A stretch of 11,526 nt of DNA from Candidatus Neomicrothrix sp. UBA2983. GTDB lineage: Bacteria > Actinomycetota > Acidimicrobiia > Acidimicrobiales > MedAcidi-G1. Made by a program: the position numbers and the translations under genes. Location: contig DEAL01000039.1 in NCBI GenBank assembly GCA_002346745.1, positions 1 to 11,526 of the forward strand, read 5' to 3'. The first letter of the stretch is position 1, and each line of letters opens with the position of its first letter. The notes under the pieces are model-generated. The model made no database searches. It had not been told where the DNA came from and saw only the letters and a list, made by a program, of their open reading frames with translations. Shown here in pieces: positions 1-6,063 of this stretch.

Positions 1-1074
1 CTCGGGAACCGTCGTGGTCGTCGAAGACGGGACGGCCATGTGGGCGGGCAGGATCCGAACCACGTCCCCCTCGAGCACCACGCCGGTGTCGGTGAACGGT
101 CCCGCACACGAGGCTCCGACCGCGACCGTCCAGCGGCCCTCGTCGTCGACCAGCCGGACCCGCACGGCGCTGTCGAAGACCTGCATCCATGCGGAACCGT
201 CGCCGATGAGGCCGAGGAGCGCGTCCTCCACGTAGACCGTCGTCGGTTGCCCGTCATGGGTCAGCAGCCGGACGCCGATGTCGAGGTCCCCGACGTTTCC
301 CGCCGTCGTCCCACCGTAGAAGTGCTCGAGGATCTGGTCCCGCGTCCACCCCTCGTCGATCGCGTAGCCCAAGGAGCCGTACTGTCCCATCCCCCGGCCA
401 TGTCCCCAACCGCGCCCTTCGACGACGACCGGTCCGTAGTCCGTCGAGGGCGTCGTGGGGTCGACCGGCGCGGGTACGCCGGGAATGACGAGCGACGCGC
501 CAACGGAGAGCCGGTCCGGGTTCGAGATCCCGTTGCGGTCGGCTATGGCCTCCACCGTGACACCATGGCGGGCCGCGATCGCCGACAGCGAGTCGCCGTA
601 CTCGACCGTGATGACGAGTTCCGGCAACGTCGTGGTCGGCGGCGCGGTCGTACTCGGTGCGGACGGTGCCGGCACCAGCAGCTCCTGACCGACGTAGATG
701 CGGTCCGGATCCGCGAGGTCGTTCGCCGCCATGAGGACCTCCACCGAGACGCCGTGCCGCGCGGCGATGATCGACAGGCTCTCGCCGTACTCGACCGTGA
801 CGAGCAATGGCGCCGCCGTCGTCGTCGGTACCTCGACGCCCGGAATCACCAGTTCCTGGCCCATGAAGACCAGGTCGGGGTCGGTCAGGCCGTTCACCGA
901 CATCAGGGCCTCGACCGTGACTCCGTGGTCATAGGCGATCGACGACAGGCTGTCCCCTGCCTGTACCAGGACCGTGGTCTCCGCACCGACCTCGACGCTC
1001 GCCTGGAGTGACGCAGCGAGCAGGGAGACGACGACAGCAGCGCCTCGGCGACGTCGGGTACGGGCGTTGGTCAC
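1..1074 (-). CDS. Secreted triple-LysM, SpoIID/LytB-type wall protein (3' end beyond the left edge)
   Basis: This frame is open from a GTG at 1074 to the left edge: 358 codons, with the C-terminus missing. The start is set by AGGAGG four bases upstream of the GTG. Residues 1-31 form a signal peptide: an Arg-rich n-region (RTRRRRG), then a hydrophobic stretch (AAVVVSLLAASLQA). Three LysM peptidoglycan-binding modules follow at about 35-79, 91-135 and 153-199, each with the pattern GDSLSxIAxxHGVTVExL...NxLxDPDxxxVGQxLVIPG, joined by Thr/Pro/Ala linkers. At 219-258 comes VEGRGWGHGRGMGQYGSLGYA...GWTRDQILEHFYGGTT, the Gly-His-rich signature typical of SpoIID/LytB-type proteins. By homology it binds and possibly processes or remodels cell-wall glycan outside the membrane. 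The LysM and signal-peptide calls are secure. The SpoIID call rests on the motif, because most of that domain lies outside the window. The gene follows the flippase by 90 bases and may share its transcript. Confidence 0.85.
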   Translation of the reverse strand, partial: MTNARTRRRRGAAVVVSLLAASLQASVEVGAETTVLVQAGDSLSSIAYDHGVTVEALMSVNGLTDPDLVFMGQELVIPGVEVPTTTAAPLLVTVEYGESLSIIAARHGVSVEVLMAANDLADPDRIYVGQELLVPAPSAPSTTAPPTTTLPELVITVEYGDSLSAIAARHGVTVEAIADRNGISNPDRLSVGASLVIPGVPAPVDPTTPSTDYGPVVVEGRGWGHGRGMGQYGSLGYAIDEGWTRDQILEHFYGGTTAGNVGDLDIGVRLLTHDGQPTTVYVEDALLGLIGDGSAWMQVFDSAVRVRLVDDEGRWTVAVGASCAGPFTDTGVVLEGDVVRILPAHMAVPSSTTTTVPE

Positions 1075-1078
1075 TGAT

Positions 1079-1084
1079 CCTCCT
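1079..1084 (-). promoter_or_regulatory. Shine-Dalgarno site of the LysM/SpoIID gene
   Basis: On the minus strand AGGAGG lies four bases before the GTG at 1074. It is a perfect anti-16S match and fixes GTG as the start of a gene that has no nearby ATG in frame. Confidence 0.75.
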
Positions 1085-1164
1085 GGGATGCGGCCACCGG
1101 GCAACCTTCCGTCACCGGCCATCCGCCCGAAGGGAGTCTAGGAAACGACCTTCCCCAAGGGGAG

Positions 1165-2457
1165 TCACATCGGGTCGCGGGGGTTGGCCCTCACGTGGCC
1201 GAGCGACACACCCAAGGCCCTGAGCCGAACCATGAGCAGCGACCCCATCGCCACCATTGCGACGAGCGCTGCAATCAGGAGTCCCCGTTCGACGCGGAGG
1301 AAGAGCTCACCCCCGCTGGCAACAGCCAGAGGAAAGGCGGCGACCCCTGCCATCCAGGAACATGCCATCCAGCCCTGTGCCTGACAGGCGATCAGTCCCT
1401 GGGCGAACGACAACGCAACCATCAGCAAGGCGCTCGACGCGGTCAGGAGGGCCATGTCCCCGGCTTCGACGGCGAACTCGGCGCCGAAGGCGACCTCGAC
1501 CGCCAGCGGGCCCAAGGCCGAGGCGAGCAGCACCGCCGCGACCCCCAGCAGTCCGACCAGGGCGACGAGGCGACGCAGGACCCGCCAGAGTTCGTCGAAG
1601 CTGGAGATCCCGGCGAGGCTGGCCAGTCTCGGGAGCAGCGAGGCCTGCACCGCCTGGAAGAAGAAGAGGGGGATCCGGGCAACCAATAAGGCATTCAGGA
1701 AACGGCCGGACTCAGCGCGCTGCGAGTCATCGGCCAGGACCTCCACGGCGATCGGGCTCACGTTGACGAGGAAGGCCACGCCGATGGACGCCACCGTCAG
1801 TGCGGAGACCGAGCGGGCCAACTCGCCAAGGGGAGCCGGAGGTCCGGCCAACACCAACGGGCGCCTTCCGGGGAGTGCGACAGCCAAGCCAACAAGAGGT
1901 GCAAGGCCGATCACGAGGCCGTACGGGCCGACGGCCTCCGTGGTGAACAGCACGACCAGAAGCAGCGCCAGCCGGCCGCCTCCCTCTCCAATCAGGTACC
2001 AGGCATACGAACCGAATCTGCCGGAACCTGCGAGAAGCCCCTTCGCCAGGTGGGCACAACCCAACCCGACCACGACGAGCAGCAGTCCGACGAACAACCA
2101 CGTCTCACCTGCGAAGAGGGCGTCCACTGCCCAGGGCGCGGCGACCAGGGCCGCGACGACCAATACGACCGCCATCGACGCGCCGAGCAACGAAGCAGTC
2201 CGCAGCACCGGCCCACCTCCAAGACCCTGACTGCGCCGACTCGCTACGAGGCGAGCCGTCTCCTGCTCGAGCGGCAGGAAGACGCCGATGCCGAGCAGGA
2301 AGCTCATCGCCCACAACATGGCAACAGGCGAATACGCCTCGCTGCCGAGATCGCGAGAACTGATCGTTATGAACGCGTAGGCGGTCAGGCCGTTGAGCAG
2401 GAGGCCGACACCGATGGCGAACGTGCCCTGGGGGACACGGTCGAGGAGGCGGCGCAC
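1165..2457 (-). CDS. Polysaccharide flippase-like multispanning membrane protein (MOP/Wzx type)
   Basis: A 430-residue, almost wholly hydrophobic protein with about twelve predicted membrane segments separated by short Arg-rich loops. Examples are the segments near residues 10-32, 45-62, 90-110 and 118-140, and a final one near 385-410 before a charged tail (HVRANPRDPM). Length, helix count and features such as the early F-L-P-L-E-Q-E stretch and a mid-protein amphipathic region resemble Wzx/MurJ-like members of the MOP exporter superfamily, which flip lipid-linked glycans across the cytoplasmic membrane. The start is GTG at 2457 (MRRLLDRVPQGTF); no strong Shine-Dalgarno is visible. It follows the MoeB-like gene by 38 bases. 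No glycosyltransferase or polymerase is nearby, so the substrate is unknown. A general polysaccharide biosynthesis membrane protein is the safe label. Confidence 0.75.
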   Translation of the reverse strand: MRRLLDRVPQGTFAIGVGLLLNGLTAYAFITISSRDLGSEAYSPVAMLWAMSFLLGIGVFLPLEQETARLVASRRSQGLGGGPVLRTASLLGASMAVVLVVAALVAAPWAVDALFAGETWLFVGLLLVVVGLGCAHLAKGLLAGSGRFGSYAWYLIGEGGGRLALLLVVLFTTEAVGPYGLVIGLAPLVGLAVALPGRRPLVLAGPPAPLGELARSVSALTVASIGVAFLVNVSPIAVEVLADDSQRAESGRFLNALLVARIPLFFFQAVQASLLPRLASLAGISSFDELWRVLRRLVALVGLLGVAAVLLASALGPLAVEVAFGAEFAVEAGDMALLTASSALLMVALSFAQGLIACQAQGWMACSWMAGVAAFPLAVASGGELFLRVERGLLIAALVAMVAMGSLLMVRLRALGVSLGHVRANPRDPM

Positions 2458-2460
2458 CGC

Positions 2461-2484
2461 CGGAGTCTACGAGCGACGACTCCG
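2461..2484 (-). terminator. Short hairpin between moeB-like gene and flippase gene
   Basis: A perfect 7-base inverted repeat (CGGAGTC / GACTCCG) with a 10-base loop lies three bases upstream of the flippase GTG and 11 bases past the moeB-like stop. There is no T run, so it may be a weak attenuator or RNA-processing hairpin, or it may be chance. Evidence is limited to the symmetry. Confidence 0.25.
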
Positions 2485-2495
2485 CCGCCTGCGGC

Positions 2496-3671
2496 TCAAC
2501 CGGCCGGCGGCTCGCTCACGACCGGCATGCAGAGGCCGTCGAGTTCGGCGATCTCGATGCGATCCCGGTTCTCCCAGGTGACCTCCAGGGACGGGTCACG
2601 CTGGAGCCGGTATTCCCGGAAGGTCATGTCCATGGCGTCGAAGGCGACCAGCCGTCCCGAGAGCCCCTCGCCCAGGCCGAGGATCAACTTGATGGCCTCG
2701 AGCGCCTGGATCGAGCCGACGATCCCGGGCAGCACGCCGAGCACGCCGGCCTCGGCGCAGCTCGGTGCGAACTCGGCGGGGGGCGGCTCGGGGAGCATGT
2801 CGCGGTAGGTGGGGCCGTTGCGGGGGTCGAAGACGGTGACCTGGCCCTCGAAGCGGAAGATCGACCCGTGCACGACGGGGATGCCGAGCTTCACCGAGGC
2901 ATCGTTGAGCAGGTAGCGGCTCGGGAAGTTGTCGGCGCCGTCGACCACCACGTCGTACTCGGCGAGGATGTCCATGATGTTGTCGGCCCCGAGGCGGGCG
3001 TCGTAGGTGACGACGTTGACGTCGGGGTTGAGCAGCGTGAGGGTCTTCTTGGCCGAGTCGACCTTGCGCTCCCCCACCCGGTCCAGGTTGTGGAGGATCT
3101 GGCGCTGAAGGTTCGACTCGTCGACCACGTCCATGTCGATGATGCCGAGCGTGCCGACGCCGGCGGCGGCCAGGTAGAGGGCGGCGGGTGACCCGAGGCC
3201 GCCGGCGCCCAGCAGGAGCACCCGGGCATCGAGCAGCTTGAGCTGGCCCTCCTCGCCGACCTCAGGCAGGAGCAGGTGACGCTGGTAGCGGTTGCGCTGC
3301 TCGGGCCCGAGGGTGCGGGGTGCGGCCCAGGTGCGGCCCTCGTCCTTCCAACGGTTGAACCCGCCGTCCATGGAGATGACGTCGGTGTAGCCGAGCTGGG
3401 CGAGCGTGTCGGCGGCGAAGGCGGAGCGCACGCCGCCGGCGCACATCACGACGATGGGCTGGTCGCGGTCGGTGACGCGGTTCTCGATGCCGGACTCGAG
3501 GTTGCCCCGCGGGATGTGGATCGAGCCGGGGATCGCGCCCTGCTCGTACTCGTCGGGCTCGCGGACGTCGAGCAGGAGGTGGCCCTCGGCAAGGAGGGCC
3601 TCGGCGCCGGCGGGGTCGGTCTCCCGGATGCGACCCTTGGCGGCCTGGAGGAGTTCACGGAAGGAAGCCAT
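2496..3671 (-). CDS. moeB: Rhodanese-MoeB/ThiF fusion: sulfur-carrier adenylyltransferase/sulfurtransferase
   Basis: A 391-residue two-domain protein. Residues about 15-115 are a rhodanese domain (LLLDVREPDEYEQGAIPGS) with active-site loop CAGGVRS, Cys77 being the persulfide-forming residue. Residues about 120-375 are a MoeB/ThiF/E1-like adenylyltransferase: GP.QRNRYQRHLLLPEVG, nucleotide loop GAGGLGS (155-161), IDMDVVDxSNLQRQ (178-191), DGADNFPSRY (244-253) and PSCAEAGVLGVLPG, with Cys305 the conserved cysteine. By family it adenylates the C-terminal Gly of a MoaD/ThiS/CysO-like carrier and passes sulfur to it in the cytoplasm, for molybdopterin, thiamine or cysteine synthesis. The zinc CxxC pairs of E. 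coli MoeB are absent (TYRDM in place of CYRCL), as I recall for actinobacterial MoeZ. The rhodanese is N-terminal, whereas MoeZ carries it C-terminally. ATG at 3671 is chosen because it begins the domain; the frame upstream overlaps the sulfotransferase gene. Confidence 0.9.
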   Translation of the reverse strand: MASFRELLQAAKGRIRETDPAGAEALLAEGHLLLDVREPDEYEQGAIPGSIHIPRGNLESGIENRVTDRDQPIVVMCAGGVRSAFAADTLAQLGYTDVISMDGGFNRWKDEGRTWAAPRTLGPEQRNRYQRHLLLPEVGEEGQLKLLDARVLLLGAGGLGSPAALYLAAAGVGTLGIIDMDVVDESNLQRQILHNLDRVGERKVDSAKKTLTLLNPDVNVVTYDARLGADNIMDILAEYDVVVDGADNFPSRYLLNDASVKLGIPVVHGSIFRFEGQVTVFDPRNGPTYRDMLPEPPPAEFAPSCAEAGVLGVLPGIVGSIQALEAIKLILGLGEGLSGRLVAFDAMDMTFREYRLQRDPSLEVTWENRDRIEIAELDGLCMPVVSEPPAG

Positions 3672-3729
3672 GCCCGAAAGGCTACCTATCTGGTCGGGAT
3701 TCGGCCACCAGAGGTCTTGCCACCAACGT

Positions 3730-4341
3730 TCACGCTCGTCGCTGCCTCGCGAGCGTTCGGGCTTCCTTCCACAACTCGACACTGTCCGAGAGCACCCGTG
3801 CCATCTCCCGCCGAGTCCCGGCATCGACCTCAAGGCGTTCCTCGGTCGGATTCGCGCGCGTATCCGGAAGGCGATGGCCGAAGCGCTGCTCGATCGCCTC
3901 GAGGACCAGCGGATAGTCCTCGGAGGTACCGACCACCTCGAAGTCAGCGAGCGCCAGGCCGTCGAGGTACAACCAATAGGGACCGGGGTCGAGACGGGCG
4001 AAGTCGAGAATCGCCGCGGGATTCCGCCGGATCTCCTCGACGAGGGGTTCGAACGTCCCCGGCTCGTGGAACCGGGACCAGAGCGGACGACCCAGTCGAT
4101 GACGTCGGTCCCACTGGTGGAAGAAGGAAATCGTCCGCTCGACCGGTTCCCGCAGTACCACAACGCGCGAACCCCGGTAGGTCGTCGCCGGGAAGTGTCC
4201 GTGGACCACGGCGGTGTCCTCCGTGACCGTGCCCGGACGTTCAGGCGGGTAGTCCTCCACCGCCCGATCGGCGAACACCGCCCTCCAGCCCTCCATCATC
4301 GACGTCCCCGCACACTTCGGGACGTGAACCAAGACGATCAT
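3730..4341 (-). CDS. Small PAPS-dependent sulfotransferase-like protein
   Basis: A 203-residue protein. The N-terminal HVPKCAGTSMM (6-16) is the 5'-phosphosulfate loop of sulfotransferases. HGHFP (48-52) and VVLREPVERTISFFHQW (61-77) match the GHFP and 3'-phosphate-binding RDPVERxxS motifs of the Sulfotransfer_2 (heparan-sulfate 2-O-like) family. By family it transfers sulfate from PAPS to a hydroxyl, usually on a sugar; the acceptor cannot be read from sequence. I chose ATG at 4341, which places the P-loop strand directly at the N-terminus as usual. A GTG at 4389 would add 16 charged residues (MDHDRGGDEQNPDGHR) and overlap the sirtuin stop. The gene lies between the sirtuin (37 bases upstream) and the MoeB-like gene (58 bases downstream), with a flippase further on, which would suit glycan sulfation. 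No PAPS synthesis genes are in view. Confidence 0.8.
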   Translation of the reverse strand: MIVLVHVPKCAGTSMMEGWRAVFADRAVEDYPPERPGTVTEDTAVVHGHFPATTYRGSRVVVLREPVERTISFFHQWDRRHRLGRPLWSRFHEPGTFEPLVEEIRRNPAAILDFARLDPGPYWLYLDGLALADFEVVGTSEDYPLVLEAIEQRFGHRLPDTRANPTEERLEVDAGTRREMARVLSDSVELWKEARTLARQRRA

Positions 4342-4378
4342 GCGATGTCCGTCCGGGTTCTGCTCGTCTCCACCGCGG

Positions 4379-5140
4379 TCATGATCCACACCCCAGGATC
4401 GCCGGCAGCAGGTCGGCGATCTGGCCGCGCACCACGACGTCGGCGGCGTGGTCCATCTCGGTCGGCTCGGCGTTGAGGACCACGACGGGATTCCTCGCCT
4501 GGACGGCCACGTCGACCATGAGGTTCACCGGACCGACGCCCAGCGTCGTCCCGACGGTGAGCAGCAGGTCGCCCTCCCTGGCGGCCAGGAGCGCTCGGTC
4601 CAGGTCGCCGTCGAAGAGCTGTTGGCCGAAGCTGACCGTCGCCCGCTTCAGGAGTCCGCCGCAATCGAGGCAGTGTGGGTCCTCCTCGCCGGCCAGCACC
4701 CGTTCCAGGACCTCCGCGATCGGCGCCTGCACGCCACAGTCGAGGCACATCGACCGCCGCACCGTGCCGTGGACCTCGACCAGCCGCCCGGGGCTGGTGC
4801 CCGCCATGAGGTGGAGGCCGTCGACGTTCTGGGTGACCAGCGTGTGGAGGCGACCCGCCTGTTCGAGGTCGACGAGCACCTCGTGGCCGACGTTCGGCCG
4901 GGCGTCGTCCCAGACGCCGCTGGCCATCACCTGCCAGTTGGCCCGCCGGACCTCGGGGTCGCTGACGTACACCTGCAGGTTGGAGGCCCGTTCGGCGGCC
5001 GGGTTGAGCGTCCAGATGCCGTTCGGTCCGCGGAAGTCGGGGATGCCGCTGTCGGTCGAGATCCCCGCTCCCGTGAGCACCGTCACCTGCTCGGCGGCGG
5101 TCACCAGGGCCGCTGCGCGCGCCACCGATTCCTCGGACAT
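4379..5140 (-). CDS. Sir2-family NAD-dependent protein deacylase (sirtuin)
   Basis: A 253-residue sirtuin with the complete catalytic set: NAD loop TGAGIST (23-29), SGIPDFRGPNGIW (31-43), TQNVDGLH (103-110), catalytic His124 in VEVHG, a four-cysteine zinc ribbon (C132, C135, C157, C160), and TVGTTLGVGPVNLM near 195-208, where most sirtuins have GTSLxVxP. It removes acyl groups from lysines using NAD, giving nicotinamide and O-acyl-ADP-ribose. DFRGPxGxWT resembles SIRT6/7-like and actinobacterial forms more than CobB, and the Tyr/Arg pair marking CobB desuccinylases is not evident, so acetyl-lysine is the more likely substrate; this is inference. The start is ATG at 5140, with GAGG upstream at a suitable distance; an in-frame start further out (5302) would translate the intergenic promoter region. 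It is the first gene of the left minus-strand block. Confidence 0.92.
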   Translation of the reverse strand: MSEESVARAAALVTAAEQVTVLTGAGISTDSGIPDFRGPNGIWTLNPAAERASNLQVYVSDPEVRRANWQVMASGVWDDARPNVGHEVLVDLEQAGRLHTLVTQNVDGLHLMAGTSPGRLVEVHGTVRRSMCLDCGVQAPIAEVLERVLAGEEDPHCLDCGGLLKRATVSFGQQLFDGDLDRALLAAREGDLLLTVGTTLGVGPVNLMVDVAVQARNPVVVLNAEPTEMDHAADVVVRGQIADLLPAILGCGS

Positions 5141-5199
5141 CCGGGAGAGCCTCGCGCACCCTCCCGGCAGCGGCACCTCGTCTCCCCCGGGATTCCCCC

Positions 5200-5228
5200 T
5201 TGACAGGGTATGGAATGGTATAGGATGT
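5200..5228 (+). promoter_or_regulatory. AT-rich promoter-like region with a direct repeat
   Basis: TTGACA at 5200-5205 is a perfect -35 hexamer. It is followed after 15 bases by TAGGAT (5221-5226), which fits the actinobacterial TAnnnT -10 pattern, although the spacing is shorter than ideal. The stretch is clearly more AT-rich than its surroundings. Two 10-base near-repeats, GGTATGGAAT (5207-5216) and GGTATAGGAT (5217-5226; 8 of 10 identical), fill the spacer and -10 region and could be an operator. It would drive the gene starting at 5293, with a leader of roughly 60 bases. Confidence 0.5.
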
Positions 5229-5281
5229 TTCTTCTGCACTTCCCTCCTGTCCACACCCCGCCATGCACCACCGTGTCCTGC

Positions 5282-5287
5282 AGGAGG
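5282..5287 (+). promoter_or_regulatory. Strong Shine-Dalgarno site of the interrupted gene
   Basis: AGGAGG lies five bases before the ATG at 5293. An intact, near-ideal ribosome-binding site supports 5293 as a genuine start despite the stop codon 32 codons later. Confidence 0.7.
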
Positions 5288-5292
5288 CCCCG

Positions 5293-5997
5293 ATGCCACC
5301 ACCGCCCACCTTCCCGGCCGACCGGCTCCGGATCGAGCCCTGGGAGGATCCCCTCGTCGACCGGCTCGGCCACGACCCCCGCTCCACCTAGGCCGAGCAG
5401 TTCTGGCTCGGCATCCTGGGCCCCAGCGCCTGTTGGCTGCTCCGCCGTCTCGCCGACGGCCTCGACGGCGAGCCTGCCGGCTACGACCTCGACCTGACCG
5501 AGACGGCGGCGTCGATCGGCCTCCGCCACAACGGCGGACGCCATGCGCCGTTCACCCGGACGCTGGGTCGCATCTGCCAGTTCCGACTGGCCCGCCAGGC
5601 TGGACCGGCGACCCTCGAGGTCCGGCGCCACCTTCCACCCCTCACCCTGTCACAGGCTGACCGTCTCCCGGCCCGGCTCCGCGACCGGCACCGAGCGGTA
5701 CTCGAGGCGGCGCGCCGGGACGCCGACACCGAACGGGCCCGGCGGGCACGGCACCTCGCCCTCACGCTCGTCCACCTGGGCGAGACCCGCGACGCCACCG
5801 AGCGGCAGCTGCGCGACTGGCACTTCGAGCCGGCCCTGTGCAGCGAGGCGGCCGGCTGGGCCTGGAGCTCGCACCGCCATCCGGCGAACCAGCCCCCAGC
5901 CCCATCGGCGGTGGAGGTGACTCCCACGACCAACAAGACCGGATCGCCGGACGGCCGAGCGCCCGAGTTCCTGCCCTCCCTCGGAGGCGCCACCTGA
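5293..5997 (+). pseudogene. Uncharacterised actinobacterial-type protein interrupted by an in-frame TAG at codon 33
   Basis: The frame runs from ATG 5293 to TGA 5995-5997, 234 codons, with one internal stop, TAG at 5389-5391. Coding character continues unbroken across the TAG: ...LVDRLGHDPRST-(TAG)-AEQFWLGILGPS..., then LLRRLADGLD, YDLDLTETAASIGL, GRHAPFTRTLGRICQFRLAR, LEVRRHLPPLTLSQADRLP and a C-terminal ERQLRDWHFEPALCSEAAGWAW, before a Pro/Thr-rich tail. I recall similar uncharacterised proteins in actinobacteria with an aromatic residue, probably Tyr, at this point (HDPRSxY-E-FWL-LGPS); this is memory, not a search. The middle part (about 64-101) could be a winged-helix or helix-turn-helix segment, which is a guess. 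A TAC or TAT to TAG change explains the break. No ATG, GTG or TTG in frame follows until about codon 207, so restart cannot rescue it. It is either a recent pseudogene, a readthrough gene or a sequencing error. It stands alone on the plus strand, between two minus-strand blocks. Confidence 0.75.
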
Positions 5998-6004
5998 TCC
6001 GGCC

Positions 6005-6060
6005 GGTCGCCGGCGGCCCGCCTGCCGTCCGCCCCCTGTGGCGGCGGGCCGGCGGCGACC
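6005..6060. terminator. Bidirectional hairpin terminator between convergent genes
   Basis: An 18-base inverted repeat (6005-6022 with 6043-6060) has 17 of 18 pairs, a single G-G mismatch and a 20-base loop. It begins 7 bases after the TGA of the plus-strand gene and ends 3 bases before the stop of the minus-strand dehydrogenase gene, which is where a shared terminator is expected. The stem is almost all G-C and has no T run on either side, as is common for hairpin terminators in high-GC actinobacteria. Confidence 0.65.
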
Positions 6061-6063
6061 CGT

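Noticed and set aside
40..1011. Plus-strand open frame of 323 codons over the left end
   Set aside because: The minus strand here encodes a signal peptide, three LysM modules and a SpoIID-type motif; the plus-strand product is Arg/Asp-rich without recognisable features.
1075..1164. Leader of the LysM/SpoIID gene as a cyclic-di-AMP (ydaO-type) riboswitch
   Set aside because: Such switches often precede actinobacterial wall-protein genes, and short GC-rich complementary segments are visible, but 90 bases is too short and I cannot match the conserved core.
1149..1164. CCCC-AA-GGGG palindrome after the flippase stop as terminator
   Set aside because: The loop would be two bases and the stem only five, with no T run; too weak to call.
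3689..3712. TCTGGT / ACCAGA inverted repeat upstream of the MoeB-like gene
   Set aside because: Six base pairs over a 12-base loop is expected by chance in this length of sequence; no promoter elements align with it.
3672..4163. N-terminal extension of the MoeB-like protein up to 4163
   Set aside because: It would overlap the sulfotransferase gene in another frame, is Ser/Arg-rich, and the rhodanese fusion begins naturally at ATG 3671.
4338..5387. Minus-strand frame of about 349 codons overlapping the sirtuin gene
   Set aside because: Shadow frame rich in Arg, Gly and Pro; the sirtuin frame carries the conserved residues. Only its last 14 codons are noted, as a possible coupling mini-frame.
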